Positions 1 through 8,520 of a stretch of DNA of 64,000 nucleotides are shown here, in pieces. The notes beneath the pieces are model-generated. The model made no database searches. It saw only the letters and a program-made list of their open reading frames with translations, and had not been told where the DNA came from. The position numbers and the translations under genes are program-made. How positions within the stretch are numbered: the stretch's first letter is position 1; the number at the start of each line of letters is the position of its first letter. Source of the stretch: Paenilisteria riparia FSL S10-1204 (GTDB lineage Bacteria; Bacillota; Bacilli; Lactobacillales; Listeriaceae); NCBI RefSeq assembly GCF_000525995.1, contig NZ_AODL01000021.1, forward strand, positions 23,708-87,707, in the 5' to 3' direction.

Positions 1-283
1 TCGAAGCAACTGTTTCGTGAAATGACAAATGTCTCCCAATAAAATTCGTCTTCGTACGAAAATAAAGCACTTCTTCCGTGAAGCCCTCATCTGTCGGTTG
101 AATCGCATATCCGCTTCCTCGTTTCGCTTGAATCTCAAAACCAACTTTCTTCAGTTCTTCCATGTGTTTCCAAACAGCTGTACGACTGCAATGTAAAGCA
201 TCCGCAATCTCTTGCCCAGAAACTAAGCGCCCATCTGCCGCACGAAAAACGTCTAATAACTGACGTCGATTAGTTGATAACAT
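1..283 (-). CDS. birA: BirA, biotin operon repressor / biotin-protein ligase (5' part only)
   Basis: Only the first ~94 codons lie in the window; the gene runs off the left edge. The start ATG is at 283, preceded by a GGGTGGGTGA-like ribosome site that lies inside the end of cca, so the two genes overlap by 14 bases. The visible part is the N-terminal winged-helix DNA-binding domain (SGQEIADALHCSRTAVWKH helix-turn-helix), followed by the beginning of the catalytic region. Family knowledge: bifunctional proteins of this type attach biotin to carboxylases and repress biotin genes. The cca-birA order is the one found in Bacillus and Listeria. The ligase motif GRGRxG is outside the window, so catalysis is inferred. 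Confidence 0.9.
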   Translation of the reverse strand, partial: MLSTNRRQLLDVFRAADGRLVSGQEIADALHCSRTAVWKHMEELKKVGFEIQAKRGSGYAIQPTDEGFTEEVLYFRTKTNFIGRHLSFHETVAS

Positions 284-1445
284 GTTTCACCCACCCTTTA
301 ATTTCTTCCTGGTTATTCGCAATGTCGCCCTCGATAATGGCTTGGTCTAACCGCGCAAGTAGTTCCTTTAGCCAAGGACCACCTGTCTTACTTGTCCAAG
401 CCATCACATCATTTCCACTTGCTTGCACATCATTTCGCGACTGAATCGGTAATGCCAAAAAACGTGCTCGTAAAGCTTCCCACTGGCTTTTTCCAGTTCG
501 CACATACTGACCATAATCTATAAGCCGCACCGTTTCTAACCCAGTAGAGAACAGTTCGTAGTCGCTCCATTCTATTTTTTCCACATTATCCATTGCTTTG
601 GTGACATCGCGTATTAATTTATTCGGTAACTTCCACGCGCGTAATAAAGAGGTGATATTTTCTGGTTCTAACGCCAAAACAAGTACAAACCAAATCACCG
701 TTTCCTCTTGTAAATCCTCTAAATGCCATTTTTGCAAGGCTTCTACGGCCGACGCTTTCTCTTGAAAACCTGGTAAAAAAGGGAGCATATCCAATTCAGC
801 TAGCAGTTTCAATCCTTCTTTTACCGCTTGGCCTTTCATTAATTTCACCAATTCTACAGCGATGCGCTCAACTGCAATGTTTTCTAATAAGGCACGGTTT
901 TGCTGCATCGCCGCGTATGTATCTACTTCTAACTGAAATTGCAATTGACTCACAAAACGAACACCTCGCATCATTCGCAAAGCATCTTCATTAAATCGTT
1001 CCCATGGTTTGCCGACTGCGCGTATTTGTCGCTTCCTCATATCCTCTTGCCCACCAAACGGATCAATAAAATGACCGTCTAACCCCATCGCAATCGCATT
1101 CATCGTAAAGTCACGGCGTTCCAAATCTTTTTCCAAAGAACGAATAAAAGTCACTTCGTCTGGACGCCGGAAATCCGCGTAGGTGCCTTCGGTTCGGAAC
1201 GTTGTAATTTCATATATTTCGCCCGCTTCTAGCACCGAGACCGTTCCATGTTCAATCCCTGTATCAAACGTTCGCGTAAATATTTGCTTCACTTCTTCTG
1301 GAAACGCGCTTGTCGCAATATCAATGTCTGCAACATCACGTCCCAGAATCACATCACGAACAGAGCCACCTACAAAATAAGCCTCAAACCCCGCCTGTTC
1401 TAGCTTTTCTAAAACAGGCACGGCCTTTCTAAAAATTTCTTTCAT
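270..1445 (-). CDS. cca: CCA-adding tRNA nucleotidyltransferase
   Basis: 391 residues. This enzyme builds or repairs the 3' CCA end of tRNAs from CTP and ATP without a template. The N-terminal nucleotidyltransferase core shows GGSVRD (about 26-31) and the metal-binding DID pair at about 40-42, then ERRDFTMNAIA near 110 and the helical neck, body and tail domains typical of the class II bacterial enzyme. Start ATG is preceded by AGGAGACATA. It sits 8 bases after mgsA and overlaps birA, suggesting one transcript dapB-mgsA-cca-birA. In Bacillus subtilis bacillithiol genes lie between mgsA and cca; they are absent here, as expected for glutathione-using Listeria. Confidence 0.96.
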   Translation of the reverse strand: MKEIFRKAVPVLEKLEQAGFEAYFVGGSVRDVILGRDVADIDIATSAFPEEVKQIFTRTFDTGIEHGTVSVLEAGEIYEITTFRTEGTYADFRRPDEVTFIRSLEKDLERRDFTMNAIAMGLDGHFIDPFGGQEDMRKRQIRAVGKPWERFNEDALRMMRGVRFVSQLQFQLEVDTYAAMQQNRALLENIAVERIAVELVKLMKGQAVKEGLKLLAELDMLPFLPGFQEKASAVEALQKWHLEDLQEETVIWFVLVLALEPENITSLLRAWKLPNKLIRDVTKAMDNVEKIEWSDYELFSTGLETVRLIDYGQYVRTGKSQWEALRARFLALPIQSRNDVQASGNDVMAWTSKTGGPWLKELLARLDQAIIEGDIANNQEEIKGWVKHVIN

Positions 1446-1453
1446 TATGTCTC

Positions 1454-1858
1454 CTATTCCTCATTCCGTCGTAAATCGCGCCAATCTAAAAAGCCTTCCT
1501 GTAAGCCACGTAACAGTACTTCTGCTGTCCCAATGTTTGTAGCTAACGGGATTTCATAAACATCGCATAACCGAATTAGCGCCGTCACATCTGGTTCATG
1601 TGGCTGAGCTGCAAGTGGATCGCGTAAGAAAATAATTAAATCCATCTTATTTTCAGAAATGCGGGAACCAATTTGCTGATCACCGCCAAGTGGACCCGAC
1701 TGGAAACGGTGCACTGAAAGACCTGTTGCTTCCATAATCCGTTTTCCAGTTGTCCCTGTTGCAAATAATGCATGTGGCTCCAAAATAAGTTTGTAGGCAA
1801 GCGTTAACTCCACCATTAATTCTTTTTTACGATCGTGTGCGATTAAGGCAATGTTCAT
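1454..1858 (-). CDS. mgsA: Methylglyoxal synthase
   Basis: 134 residues, the usual size. It converts dihydroxyacetone phosphate to methylglyoxal and phosphate, a bypass of lower glycolysis used when phosphate is scarce or sugar phosphates accumulate. Visible signatures are the N-terminal [10 protein letters not shown], the TGTTG phosphate-binding turn near 35-39 and the [11 protein letters not shown] loop near 64-74, which in the family carries a catalytic aspartate. GAGGAG ribosome site upstream of the ATG. It lies 16 bases after dapB in the same direction, a neighbourhood conserved with Bacillus (ypjD-dapB-mgsA). Confidence 0.96.
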   Translation of the reverse strand: MNIALIAHDRKKELMVELTLAYKLILEPHALFATGTTGKRIMEATGLSVHRFQSGPLGGDQQIGSRISENKMDLIIFLRDPLAAQPHEPDVTALIRLCDVYEIPLATNIGTAEVLLRGLQEGFLDWRDLRRNEE

Positions 1859-1874
1859 GTATTTCCACTCCTCA

Positions 1875-2663
1875 TCAAATTAAATTTTCTAAACCGTAAA
1901 CCAGTGTGTCTAGTTCTTTTGTTTGACGAATCGAAAAAGCGACGCCAGACATGAAGGAAATTCGATCATAAGAATCATGGCGAATCGTTAAGCCTTGCCC
2001 TTCTGCGCCGAATTGCACTTGTTGATGCGCGATTAAACCTGGCAAGCGAACGCTGTGAATACGCATGCCTTCATAGTCTGCACCACGCGCTCCTTTCATT
2101 GTTTCTTCTTCCTGCGCAGCACCTTGTTGTTTCGGATTACGAACTTCCGCCATCATTTCCGCGGTTTTCACTGCTGTACCGCTTGGTGCGTCTAACTTAT
2201 TGTCATGATGTAACTCGATAATTTCCACATCTGGAAAATATTTCGCAGCCTTTTGTGCAAATTGCATCATTAACACCGCCCCAACGGCAAAATTAGGCGC
2301 AATAATCGCTCCGATTTTTTTAGATGCGGCCAGTTCCGTTAATTCAAAGATTTGTTCTGGTGTAAAGCCTGTCGTTCCAACTACCGGACTCACGCCATGC
2401 ATTAAAACAGTTTTTGTGTTGGAATAGCCTACTTTTGGTGTTGTAAAATCAACGACAGCATCGACTTTCACACTCGTTAATAACTGCTCTAAATCATCGA
2501 AAACTGGTACGTCAAGCGTTGCAAATTCAGTGATTTCACGTATGTTTTTTTCTTTTGGTGCATGATCTAAAACTGCCACTAATTCCAAGTCTGCTTCGCG
2601 GAGGACTGTCTTTACGACCTCATGCCCCATTCTACCTTTAAAACCTAGTACTGCTACCTTCAT
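1875..2663 (-). CDS. dapB: 4-Hydroxy-tetrahydrodipicolinate reductase
   Basis: 262 residues from the chosen start. It reduces the dihydrodipicolinate precursor with NAD(P)H on the way to meso-diaminopimelate and lysine. The N-terminus has the dinucleotide loop LGFKGRMG, and the middle carries the family signature [15 protein letters not shown] with the catalytic histidines and lysine. Two adjacent ATGs (2666, 2663) follow AAGGAGGACAA; the second has better spacing and its A overlaps the stop of the MazG-like gene, so coupling is likely. The open frame extends eight codons further upstream, but those lie in the ribosome-site region. lysA later in this window is the last step of the same pathway. 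Confidence 0.96.
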   Translation of the reverse strand: MKVAVLGFKGRMGHEVVKTVLREADLELVAVLDHAPKEKNIREITEFATLDVPVFDDLEQLLTSVKVDAVVDFTTPKVGYSNTKTVLMHGVSPVVGTTGFTPEQIFELTELAASKKIGAIIAPNFAVGAVLMMQFAQKAAKYFPDVEIIELHHDNKLDAPSGTAVKTAEMMAEVRNPKQQGAAQEEETMKGARGADYEGMRIHSVRLPGLIAHQQVQFGAEGQGLTIRHDSYDRISFMSGVAFSIRQTKELDTLVYGLENLI

Positions 2664-2992
2664 CATTTGTCCTCCTTCTTGGTCCATCTATCGGCGTCAC
2701 GTTCCTTAAATTTCTTCATGACAGCATCGTGGGCCTCTTCTAAGCTAATGTTTAGCGAGTTTGCCATACAAATTAGCACAAATAATACGTCTCCAAGTTC
2801 TGCGGCTACCGTATTTTCTGGTTCACTTGCTTTCTTTGGCTTTTCTCCGTAGTAATGATTAATTTCGCGGGCAAGTTCCCCGGTTTCTTCTGTCACGCGT
2901 GCCATCATTGCAAGTGGCGAAAAATAGCCTTCTTCAAACTGGCCAATCAGCGCGTCTACCTCATCTTGTAGTTGTTGCATCGTTTTTGCCAT
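2663..2992 (-). CDS. MazG-like nucleotide pyrophosphohydrolase (YpjD type)
   Basis: 109 residues, a small all-helical protein of the MazG/dUTPase superfamily. The metal-binding pattern is visible as ETGELAREI (about 36-44) followed by [10 protein letters not shown] (about 64-73), i.e. EExxE...ExxD-like. Family members hydrolyse nucleoside triphosphates to monophosphates, probably as house-cleaning enzymes; the exact substrate is unknown. First gene of the minus-strand run toward dapB, mgsA, cca and birA, and divergent from the YpjC gene. The equivalent Bacillus order is ypjC-ypjD-dapB-mgsA. Confidence 0.88.
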   Translation of the reverse strand: MAKTMQQLQDEVDALIGQFEEGYFSPLAMMARVTEETGELAREINHYYGEKPKKASEPENTVAAELGDVLFVLICMANSLNISLEEAHDAVMKKFKERDADRWTKKEDK

Positions 2993-3111
2993 GCTTTATT
3001 ACGCTCCTTTTGTGGTAAACTGATATAAGGGTTGGTTACCCCATTTTGATTTCTTATAATCATTATAGCTAACAAACCATTGCTACGTCTATAAAAAAGG
3101 AGCGATGCGCT

Positions 3112-3978
3112 ATGTGGCGTGATGTCCGCATCAAAAATATTTTATTTATTCTACTCGGAACAACTATTTATGGATTCGGTCTTGTCAACTTTAATATTGC
3201 CAATGACCTGGGAGAAGGTGGCTTAACAGGGATTACGCTCTTACTCCTACATTTCACTGGTATTGATCCAGCGTATTCTAATTTAGCACTCAATATTCCG
3301 TTATTTTTTATTGGCTGGCGTATTCTTGGAAATCGGGCCCTGATTTACACGATTATTGGAACGGTTGGACTTTCTTTGTCTTTATGGATTTTTCAACGCG
3401 TACCTTATCAATTGGATTTGCATCAAGATTTATTGCTTGTCGCCTTATTTGCTGGTGGTTTCACCGGTATCGGGCTTGGTTTCGTGTTTCGATACGGTGG
3501 TACAACAGGCGGTAGTGACATTATTGCCCAAGTGCTAAACCGTAAAAAAGGGATTAGTATGGGGCGAACGCTTTTTGCAATTGATGCCGTGGTGCTTACA
3601 CTATCGTTGTCCTATTTAGATGTTCGCCAGGTGATGTATACGCTCGTTGCCGTTTTTATCGGAGCACGTGTGATTGACTTTATGCAAGAAGGAGCTTATG
3701 CTGCTCGGGGTGCACTTATTATTTCTCCACATAATGACAAAATTACAGAACACGTTATGCTTGCGATGAATCGTGGTGTGACAGTGTTAGAGGGACGCGG
3801 TGGCTTTTCTAAAAACGACCAAGATGTCCTCTATATCGTCGTTGCTAAAAATGAAATTGTGCAATTGAAAAATATCGTCAATGCGATTGATCCCCATGCC
3901 TTTGTTTCTGTCTCAATTGTCCATGACGTTATGGGTGAAGGATTCACACTAGACGAGAATAAAAAACCGCTACTTTAG
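3112..3978 (+). CDS. YitT/YpjC family membrane protein (DUF161 + DUF2179)
   Basis: 288 residues. Five or six hydrophobic helices fill residues ~10-180, including the family's glycine-rich GGTTGGSDIIAQ loop near 130-141; the soluble C-terminal DUF2179 domain starts about 210 (GVTVLEGRGGFSK...). The function is not established; members are integral membrane proteins, sometimes proposed as transporters. AAAGGAG precedes the ATG. In Bacillus ypjC stands beside ypjD-dapB as here, but in the opposite sense to the pathway genes in this window. The Bce-type regulator follows after 12 bases, so the two may share a transcript. Confidence 0.85.
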   Translation: MWRDVRIKNILFILLGTTIYGFGLVNFNIANDLGEGGLTGITLLLLHFTGIDPAYSNLALNIPLFFIGWRILGNRALIYTIIGTVGLSLSLWIFQRVPYQLDLHQDLLLVALFAGGFTGIGLGFVFRYGGTTGGSDIIAQVLNRKKGISMGRTLFAIDAVVLTLSLSYLDVRQVMYTLVAVFIGARVIDFMQEGAYAARGALIISPHNDKITEHVMLAMNRGVTVLEGRGGFSKNDQDVLYIVVAKNEIVQLKNIVNAIDPHAFVSVSIVHDVMGEGFTLDENKKPLL

Positions 3979-3990
3979 GGAGGGATTATA

Positions 3991-4686
3991 TTGGAAAAAA
4001 TATTAATTATAGAAGATGATCCAAAAATTGCGACATTATTGCAAGATTATTTGCGCAGATACAATCTGGATGCCCATGTAACGACGGATTTTGATGATGT
4101 AATGCCACTTTTTGAGAAGATGATGCCGCATCTTGTCTTGCTGGATATTAATTTGCCGAAGTATGACGGTTATTTTTGGTGTCGCAAAATTCGTGAACTC
4201 TCAACATGTCCGATTATATTTATCTCAGCTCGTGATGGAGAAATCGATCAAGTCATGGCACTGGAAAATGGGGCTGATGATTACATAACAAAGCCATTCT
4301 CTTACCAAGTCGTGATTGCTAAAGTACGTGCACAATTACGACGCGTGTACGGTGATTTCGCAAATCAATACCAAGAACCTGAATTTCATGAAGGCAATTT
4401 GTCTTTTTATCCTTTGAAATTCACGATTGAACGAAATGGGAAGTCACTGGAATTAAGCAAAAATGAGGCGAAGTTACTTGAAGTAATTTGGCGAACAGCG
4501 CCAAATGTCGCCAATCGTGACTTGCTTTATGAAGAAATTTGGGATGAAGTCACGTTTATTGATGATAACACGCTCAGTGTGAATGTCGCCCGATTGCGTA
4601 AAAAACTACTAGACCTTGGTGTAAAAGATCCGATTAAATCGGTACGCGGCTATGGCTATCAGTGGGTCTACAAGGAGGAGTCTTGA
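3991..4686 (+). CDS. Response regulator of a Bce-type antimicrobial-peptide system
   Basis: 231 residues. OmpR-family regulator: acidic pair E8-D9-D10, phospho-acceptor Asp52 (LLDINLPKYDG), switch lysine at about 101 (ITKPF), then a C-terminal winged helix (SVRGYGYQW). It starts at TTG behind GGGAGG. It ends in a TGATG overlap with the kinase gene. Together with the kinase and the ABC pair that follows, this is the BceRS-BceAB architecture of Firmicutes, in which the ABC transporter senses and relieves cell-wall-active peptides (bacitracin, nisin and relatives) and the kinase-regulator pair induces its genes. The peptide recognised here cannot be told from sequence. It resembles Listeria VirR in type but the neighbourhood differs. 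Confidence 0.9.
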   Translation: MEKILIIEDDPKIATLLQDYLRRYNLDAHVTTDFDDVMPLFEKMMPHLVLLDINLPKYDGYFWCRKIRELSTCPIIFISARDGEIDQVMALENGADDYITKPFSYQVVIAKVRAQLRRVYGDFANQYQEPEFHEGNLSFYPLKFTIERNGKSLELSKNEAKLLEVIWRTAPNVANRDLLYEEIWDEVTFIDDNTLSVNVARLRKKLLDLGVKDPIKSVRGYGYQWVYKEES

Positions 4687-5663
4687 TGCGTCTTTTTTTG
4701 AAAAGTCATATTTTCTTTTTTTGCTATTCGCCTTGGTACTCGCGCTATCCACAGTCGGTATTTTTTGGTTGGATGGTTTTCGCAATGGGATGTTGCTTCT
4801 TTACGTACTGTTTCTGTGGACGGTGCTTGCTATTCTTATTTTTAACGATTCGGTATGTGGGTTATCGCCGTATTTATAAGCGTCTTGAACATCCGGAACA
4901 AGTGGCCTCGGAGTTTCAACCCGACAAAGGCTCTGCTTTTAGTCAAGCGTTCGAATATTATTTAGCCAAGCAATACCAAGCCTACCAAATCGATTTGCAA
5001 AAATGGCGTTCCAAAGATGCGGACAGAAATATCTTCATTAACCAGTGGGTACACCAAATGAAAACGCCCGTCTCCGTTATCGAGCTAATGACACAAAATC
5101 AGTCTGACCCGACGTTACGTAGCATTCAAGAAGAAACCGATCGCATCAAACAAGGACTTGACACCGTGCTATATACACTTCGTTTGGAAACATTTGAAAA
5201 TGATTTCGTTGTCGAATACAGTGATTTGCGCACGCTTGTCACTGGAGCTGTCAATGAACATAAGCGTCTCTTTATTCGCCAACAACTCTATCCGAAAGTG
5301 ACAATCGACGAAGACTTCCAATTCGAAACGGATAAGAAATGGTTCATTTTCATGCTCGGTCAACTGCTTACAAACGCTATTAAATATTCTCCTGAAAAAG
5401 GCAGTACAATTGAAATTAATGCCGTCTTGGAAGCGAAGTATTGCGCATTAACGGTTCGCGACAACGGCATCGGTATTGAAAAAGCGGACTTACCACGCGT
5501 CTTACGTCCTTTCTTCACCGGTGAAAACGGGCGTAAATTTCAAGAGTCTACAGGTATGGGGCTTTTCCTCGTCTCTGAAATCTGTCAAAAACTTGGTTAC
5601 AAGCTCTCTATCGAATCAGAAGTTGGTATCGGTACAACGGTTCTTATTCGCATACCAAAATAA
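4686..5663 (+). CDS. Bce-type intramembrane-sensing histidine kinase (two compensating frameshifts in the membrane segment)
   Basis: 325 residues as read. The soluble part is normal: H-box WVHQMKTPVSVIEL, then N-box LLTNAIKYSP and G-boxes DNGIGI and GMGLFLV. Bce-type kinases have two N-terminal helices and almost no extracellular loop. Here codons between the T run 4716-4722 and the T run 4839-4843 read as a Cys/Tyr/Trp-rich stretch unlike a membrane helix. The next frame over that interval gives two clean helices (LLFALVLALSTVGIFWL and MLLLYVLFLWTVLAILI). One missing T in the first run and one extra T in the second restore them. The intended start is the ATG at 4686 after GGAGGAG. Confidence 0.85.
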   Translation: MRLFLKSHIFFFCYSPWYSRYPQSVFFGWMVFAMGCCFFTYCFCGRCLLFLFLTIRYVGYRRIYKRLEHPEQVASEFQPDKGSAFSQAFEYYLAKQYQAYQIDLQKWRSKDADRNIFINQWVHQMKTPVSVIELMTQNQSDPTLRSIQEETDRIKQGLDTVLYTLRLETFENDFVVEYSDLRTLVTGAVNEHKRLFIRQQLYPKVTIDEDFQFETDKKWFIFMLGQLLTNAIKYSPEKGSTIEINAVLEAKYCALTVRDNGIGIEKADLPRVLRPFFTGENGRKFQESTGMGLFLVSEICQKLGYKLSIESEVGIGTTVLIRIPK

Positions 5664-5759
5664 ACTTACAAGAACGTAAGACTTTGTTGTCGTAATCAAT
5701 ACTTCCGATTTTCTATTTTTGCTACACTAATCTTAGTTAATAGAAAGGGAGGCCTACAT

Positions 5760-6530
5760 ATGGCGCTTTTAAAAGTAGAGAAAGTCAATAAAATATATAC
5801 TGGAAACGTGAATTATCAAGCGATTTCCAATTTGGATTTAACGGTTGAAAAAGGGGAATTTGTTGGTATCATGGGACCTTCTGGGAGTGGCAAAACAACG
5901 CTGTTAAACATGATTGCGACGATTGATCCTCCAACAAGCGGAAATGTCTTGATTCATGATGCGAACCCTTATTTGCTGAACTTCAACGATCTTGCTACAT
6001 TTAGACGGAAAGAATTAGGATTTATTTTTCAGTCGTTTAATTTATTAGATACATTGACGGTCCGCGAAAATATTTTATTACCGTTAACGCTTGATGGCAC
6101 GCCACTTGCAGAGATGGACGCGCGGCTCGAAGTGATTGCAGAAAAGCTTGGTATTACGCCGATTTTGGCGAAACGCACCTATGAAATATCCGGTGGAGAA
6201 TCGCAACGTACTGCGGTTGCACGCGCTGCGATTCACGATCCGAAGTTATTTTTAGCGGATGAACCGACAGGAAACTTAGATTCGAAAAATAGTATGGAAG
6301 TGATGCAGCTACTTAGTCGTTTAAACCAAGAGGAAGAAGCGACAATATTGCTCGTCACGCATGATCCGCAAGCTGCTTCTTATTGTGATCGCGTCGTTTT
6401 CATTAAAGATGGTTCGCTTTATAATGAGATTTATTGTGGGGATAACACGGCTGTTTTTTATCAGCAAATTATGGATACGTTAACACTTCTAGGGGGAAAG
6501 CAACATGTCATTCCGCCAGTTCGTCATTAA
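5760..6530 (+). CDS. Bce-type ABC transporter, ATP-binding protein
   Basis: 256 residues. Walker A GPSGSGKTT near 39-47, Q-loop in FIFQSFN, signature SGGESQRTAVARA, Walker B LFLADEPTGNLDSKN and the switch histidine in LLVTHD. The sequence belongs to the MacB/LolD-like class paired with BceB permeases. ATG after GGGAGG. It is about 100 bases after the kinase gene, enough for a separate promoter, which in characterised Bce systems is the one activated by the partner regulator; I could not define its box. The stop lies 26 bases inside the permease gene, indicating coupled translation. Confidence 0.92.
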   Translation: MALLKVEKVNKIYTGNVNYQAISNLDLTVEKGEFVGIMGPSGSGKTTLLNMIATIDPPTSGNVLIHDANPYLLNFNDLATFRRKELGFIFQSFNLLDTLTVRENILLPLTLDGTPLAEMDARLEVIAEKLGITPILAKRTYEISGGESQRTAVARAAIHDPKLFLADEPTGNLDSKNSMEVMQLLSRLNQEEEATILLVTHDPQAASYCDRVVFIKDGSLYNEIYCGDNTAVFYQQIMDTLTLLGGKQHVIPPVRH

Positions 6531-8520
6531 TAATGTCCGTCGTAATCCGAAAGTCTATGGCCCCTACTTCTTTACGACATTTTTTGCAGTAACCATGTTT
6601 TTTGTATATGCTTTACTTATTTTTCACCCTGAATTTCAAGATACGATTGACTCTTCTAGTGAGACACTGAGTTATTTTGCCATGATTGGCTTTCAAATAT
6701 CGCAAGTGATTATTGTGTTGTTCTCTGCTTTTGCTTGTTTTTACGCTGTTAGTACGTTCTTAAAAACGCGAAAAGCAGAATTTGGTCTTTTACTTATTCA
6801 AGGTATTAATAAGAAACAGCTGACAAAATTGATTTTTTGGGAAAATATGCTAGCTGGACTTGCCGCTGTGATTTGCGGAATTTTGTTTGGCTTTATTTTT
6901 TCAAAAGTGATTTTGCTGATTTGCTCTAATATTTTATCGTTAACGAAAACATTGCCTTTTTATATGCCTTGGAAGCCGATTTTAATCACATTTTTAATTT
7001 TTGGCTGTATGTTTTTAGTGATTTCTGTCGTGACTTCTTTTTCTGTGCGCGTCAATAACTTAAAGCAGCTACTCGCCTCCCAAAAACAACCGAAAAAAGA
7101 AATTAAGGCTGCTTGGTATCTTGCTCTCCTCGCTGTTTTGTTCATCGGCGCTGGATACGGGACCGTTTTGATTTTCACGAATCGGTTTGATTTTTCGTTT
7201 AAGCCATTACTCATTGGCGTTGTGCTTGTTGTGATTGGTACGTATTTCTTCTTTAGTCAACTGCTTGTCTTTGTTTTGAATCGGTTGCGTAAGCGTGAGC
7301 GTTTTTTCTTCAAGCGGACTAATTTGCTTACATTTTCTGAATTAATTTATCAAATGCGTGACAATGTGAGTACTTTTTTCATCGTTGCGGTCGTTTCGGC
7401 TACGGCAATTACGGCGATGGGAACAAGTTCAGCCGTTGGTAGTAGCGGTCTTGCTGAGATGTCGCAAAATCCATATGCAATTACGTACAGCGCTTATGGC
7501 GGTAAACCAGTAGACCAAAGCCTTCTGATAGATGCTAAAAAAACATTTGCTAGCGAAAACATTACAGATTATAAAACAGCATCAGGTAAATTTTATCAAA
7601 TAACGTACTTTGTAACGCCTGATGAAACGTCGCTTTACACTTTCTTATCGATTGATAACTACAATGCGTTGATGGGATTGCGTAATGAAAAGAAACTCTC
7701 TGTAGCGCCAGGCAGTGTGATTTTGTTACCAAGTAGCTCACCAAGTGCTGATAAACTAAAAAAAGATTTACCAAAGGAACTTGACATCACCTTTAAGTCA
7801 CAAAAAGTAACACTACCTGTCAAACAAGCAGCGCCAATCAATCGTTTCCCGTACAATTACACAGTGAGTAGTATGGAAGACGTTACAGTCATTGCCAATC
7901 AGAGCGATATCGATGCCCTATGGAAAAAATCCGAAGCGCAATTTCGAGAAAACCCTGATGACAACTCGAATTACCTGTTGAATTACAGTCTATTCCATAC
8001 AAAAAACTGGGAAAAAACCATTCCCGCTTCCAAGAAACTACAAACCGACGTCGACAAATGGAACGAGCACAATATGGACAGTGAGACTGGCGATTACGTC
8101 AGCTTCCAATCACTAGCCTTAGAATGGCAAGGAATGAAACAAACAAACGGCTTGTTAATGTTACTAACCGTCCTATGCGGCGCCGTATTCTATACCTTCT
8201 CCGCAGGATTTATCTATCTTCGTCTCCATAGCGATTTAAAACGCGACGATCAACAATACAAAATGTTGTTCAAAATCGGTCTCACTAAACCTGAACTGCA
8301 CAAAATTGTAGCACGACAACTAAGAGTCATGTTTTTCTTACCGTTACTTGTCGCGATTATTCACTCCATCGTTGCTTTTATAGCGCTACAAAGCTTGCTA
8401 GAATTCAATGTTTGGCAAAACGTCGGGATTGTCATTGGTATTTTTGTCGGCGTCCAGTGCATTTATTATTTCTTAGTAAAATACAATTACTTGAAACAAT
8501 TATATCGCGTTATGAAGTAA
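6505..8520 (+). CDS. Bce-type ABC transporter, permease
   Basis: 671 residues, the usual size for a BceB permease. Ten membrane helices are visible: one near 20-40, clusters around 55-75, 110-140, 150-175, 200-220, 230-250 and 285-305, then three at the C-terminus (about 545-660). A large extracellular domain of ~210 residues lies between about 310 and 540; in this family it carries peptide specificity and docks the kinase. FtsX-type folds flank it. ATG after AGGGGG. The gene ends convergently with the oxidase gene, overlapping it by 11 bases. The module likely protects against a lipid II-cycle-targeting peptide; which one is unknown. Confidence 0.92.
   Translation: MSFRQFVINNVRRNPKVYGPYFFTTFFAVTMFFVYALLIFHPEFQDTIDSSSETLSYFAMIGFQISQVIIVLFSAFACFYAVSTFLKTRKAEFGLLLIQGINKKQLTKLIFWENMLAGLAAVICGILFGFIFSKVILLICSNILSLTKTLPFYMPWKPILITFLIFGCMFLVISVVTSFSVRVNNLKQLLASQKQPKKEIKAAWYLALLAVLFIGAGYGTVLIFTNRFDFSFKPLLIGVVLVVIGTYFFFSQLLVFVLNRLRKRERFFFKRTNLLTFSELIYQMRDNVSTFFIVAVVSATAITAMGTSSAVGSSGLAEMSQNPYAITYSAYGGKPVDQSLLIDAKKTFASENITDYKTASGKFYQITYFVTPDETSLYTFLSIDNYNALMGLRNEKKLSVAPGSVILLPSSSPSADKLKKDLPKELDITFKSQKVTLPVKQAAPINRFPYNYTVSSMEDVTVIANQSDIDALWKKSEAQFRENPDDNSNYLLNYSLFHTKNWEKTIPASKKLQTDVDKWNEHNMDSETGDYVSFQSLALEWQGMKQTNGLLMLLTVLCGAVFYTFSAGFIYLRLHSDLKRDDQQYKMLFKIGLTKPELHKIVARQLRVMFFLPLLVAIIHSIVAFIALQSLLEFNVWQNVGIVIGIFVGVQCIYYFLVKYNYLKQLYRVMK

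Noticed and set aside
3991..8520. Naming the module VirRS-AnrAB
   Set aside because: The architecture is alike, but the L. monocytogenes VirR locus is elsewhere and has different neighbours; sequence alone does not show orthology.
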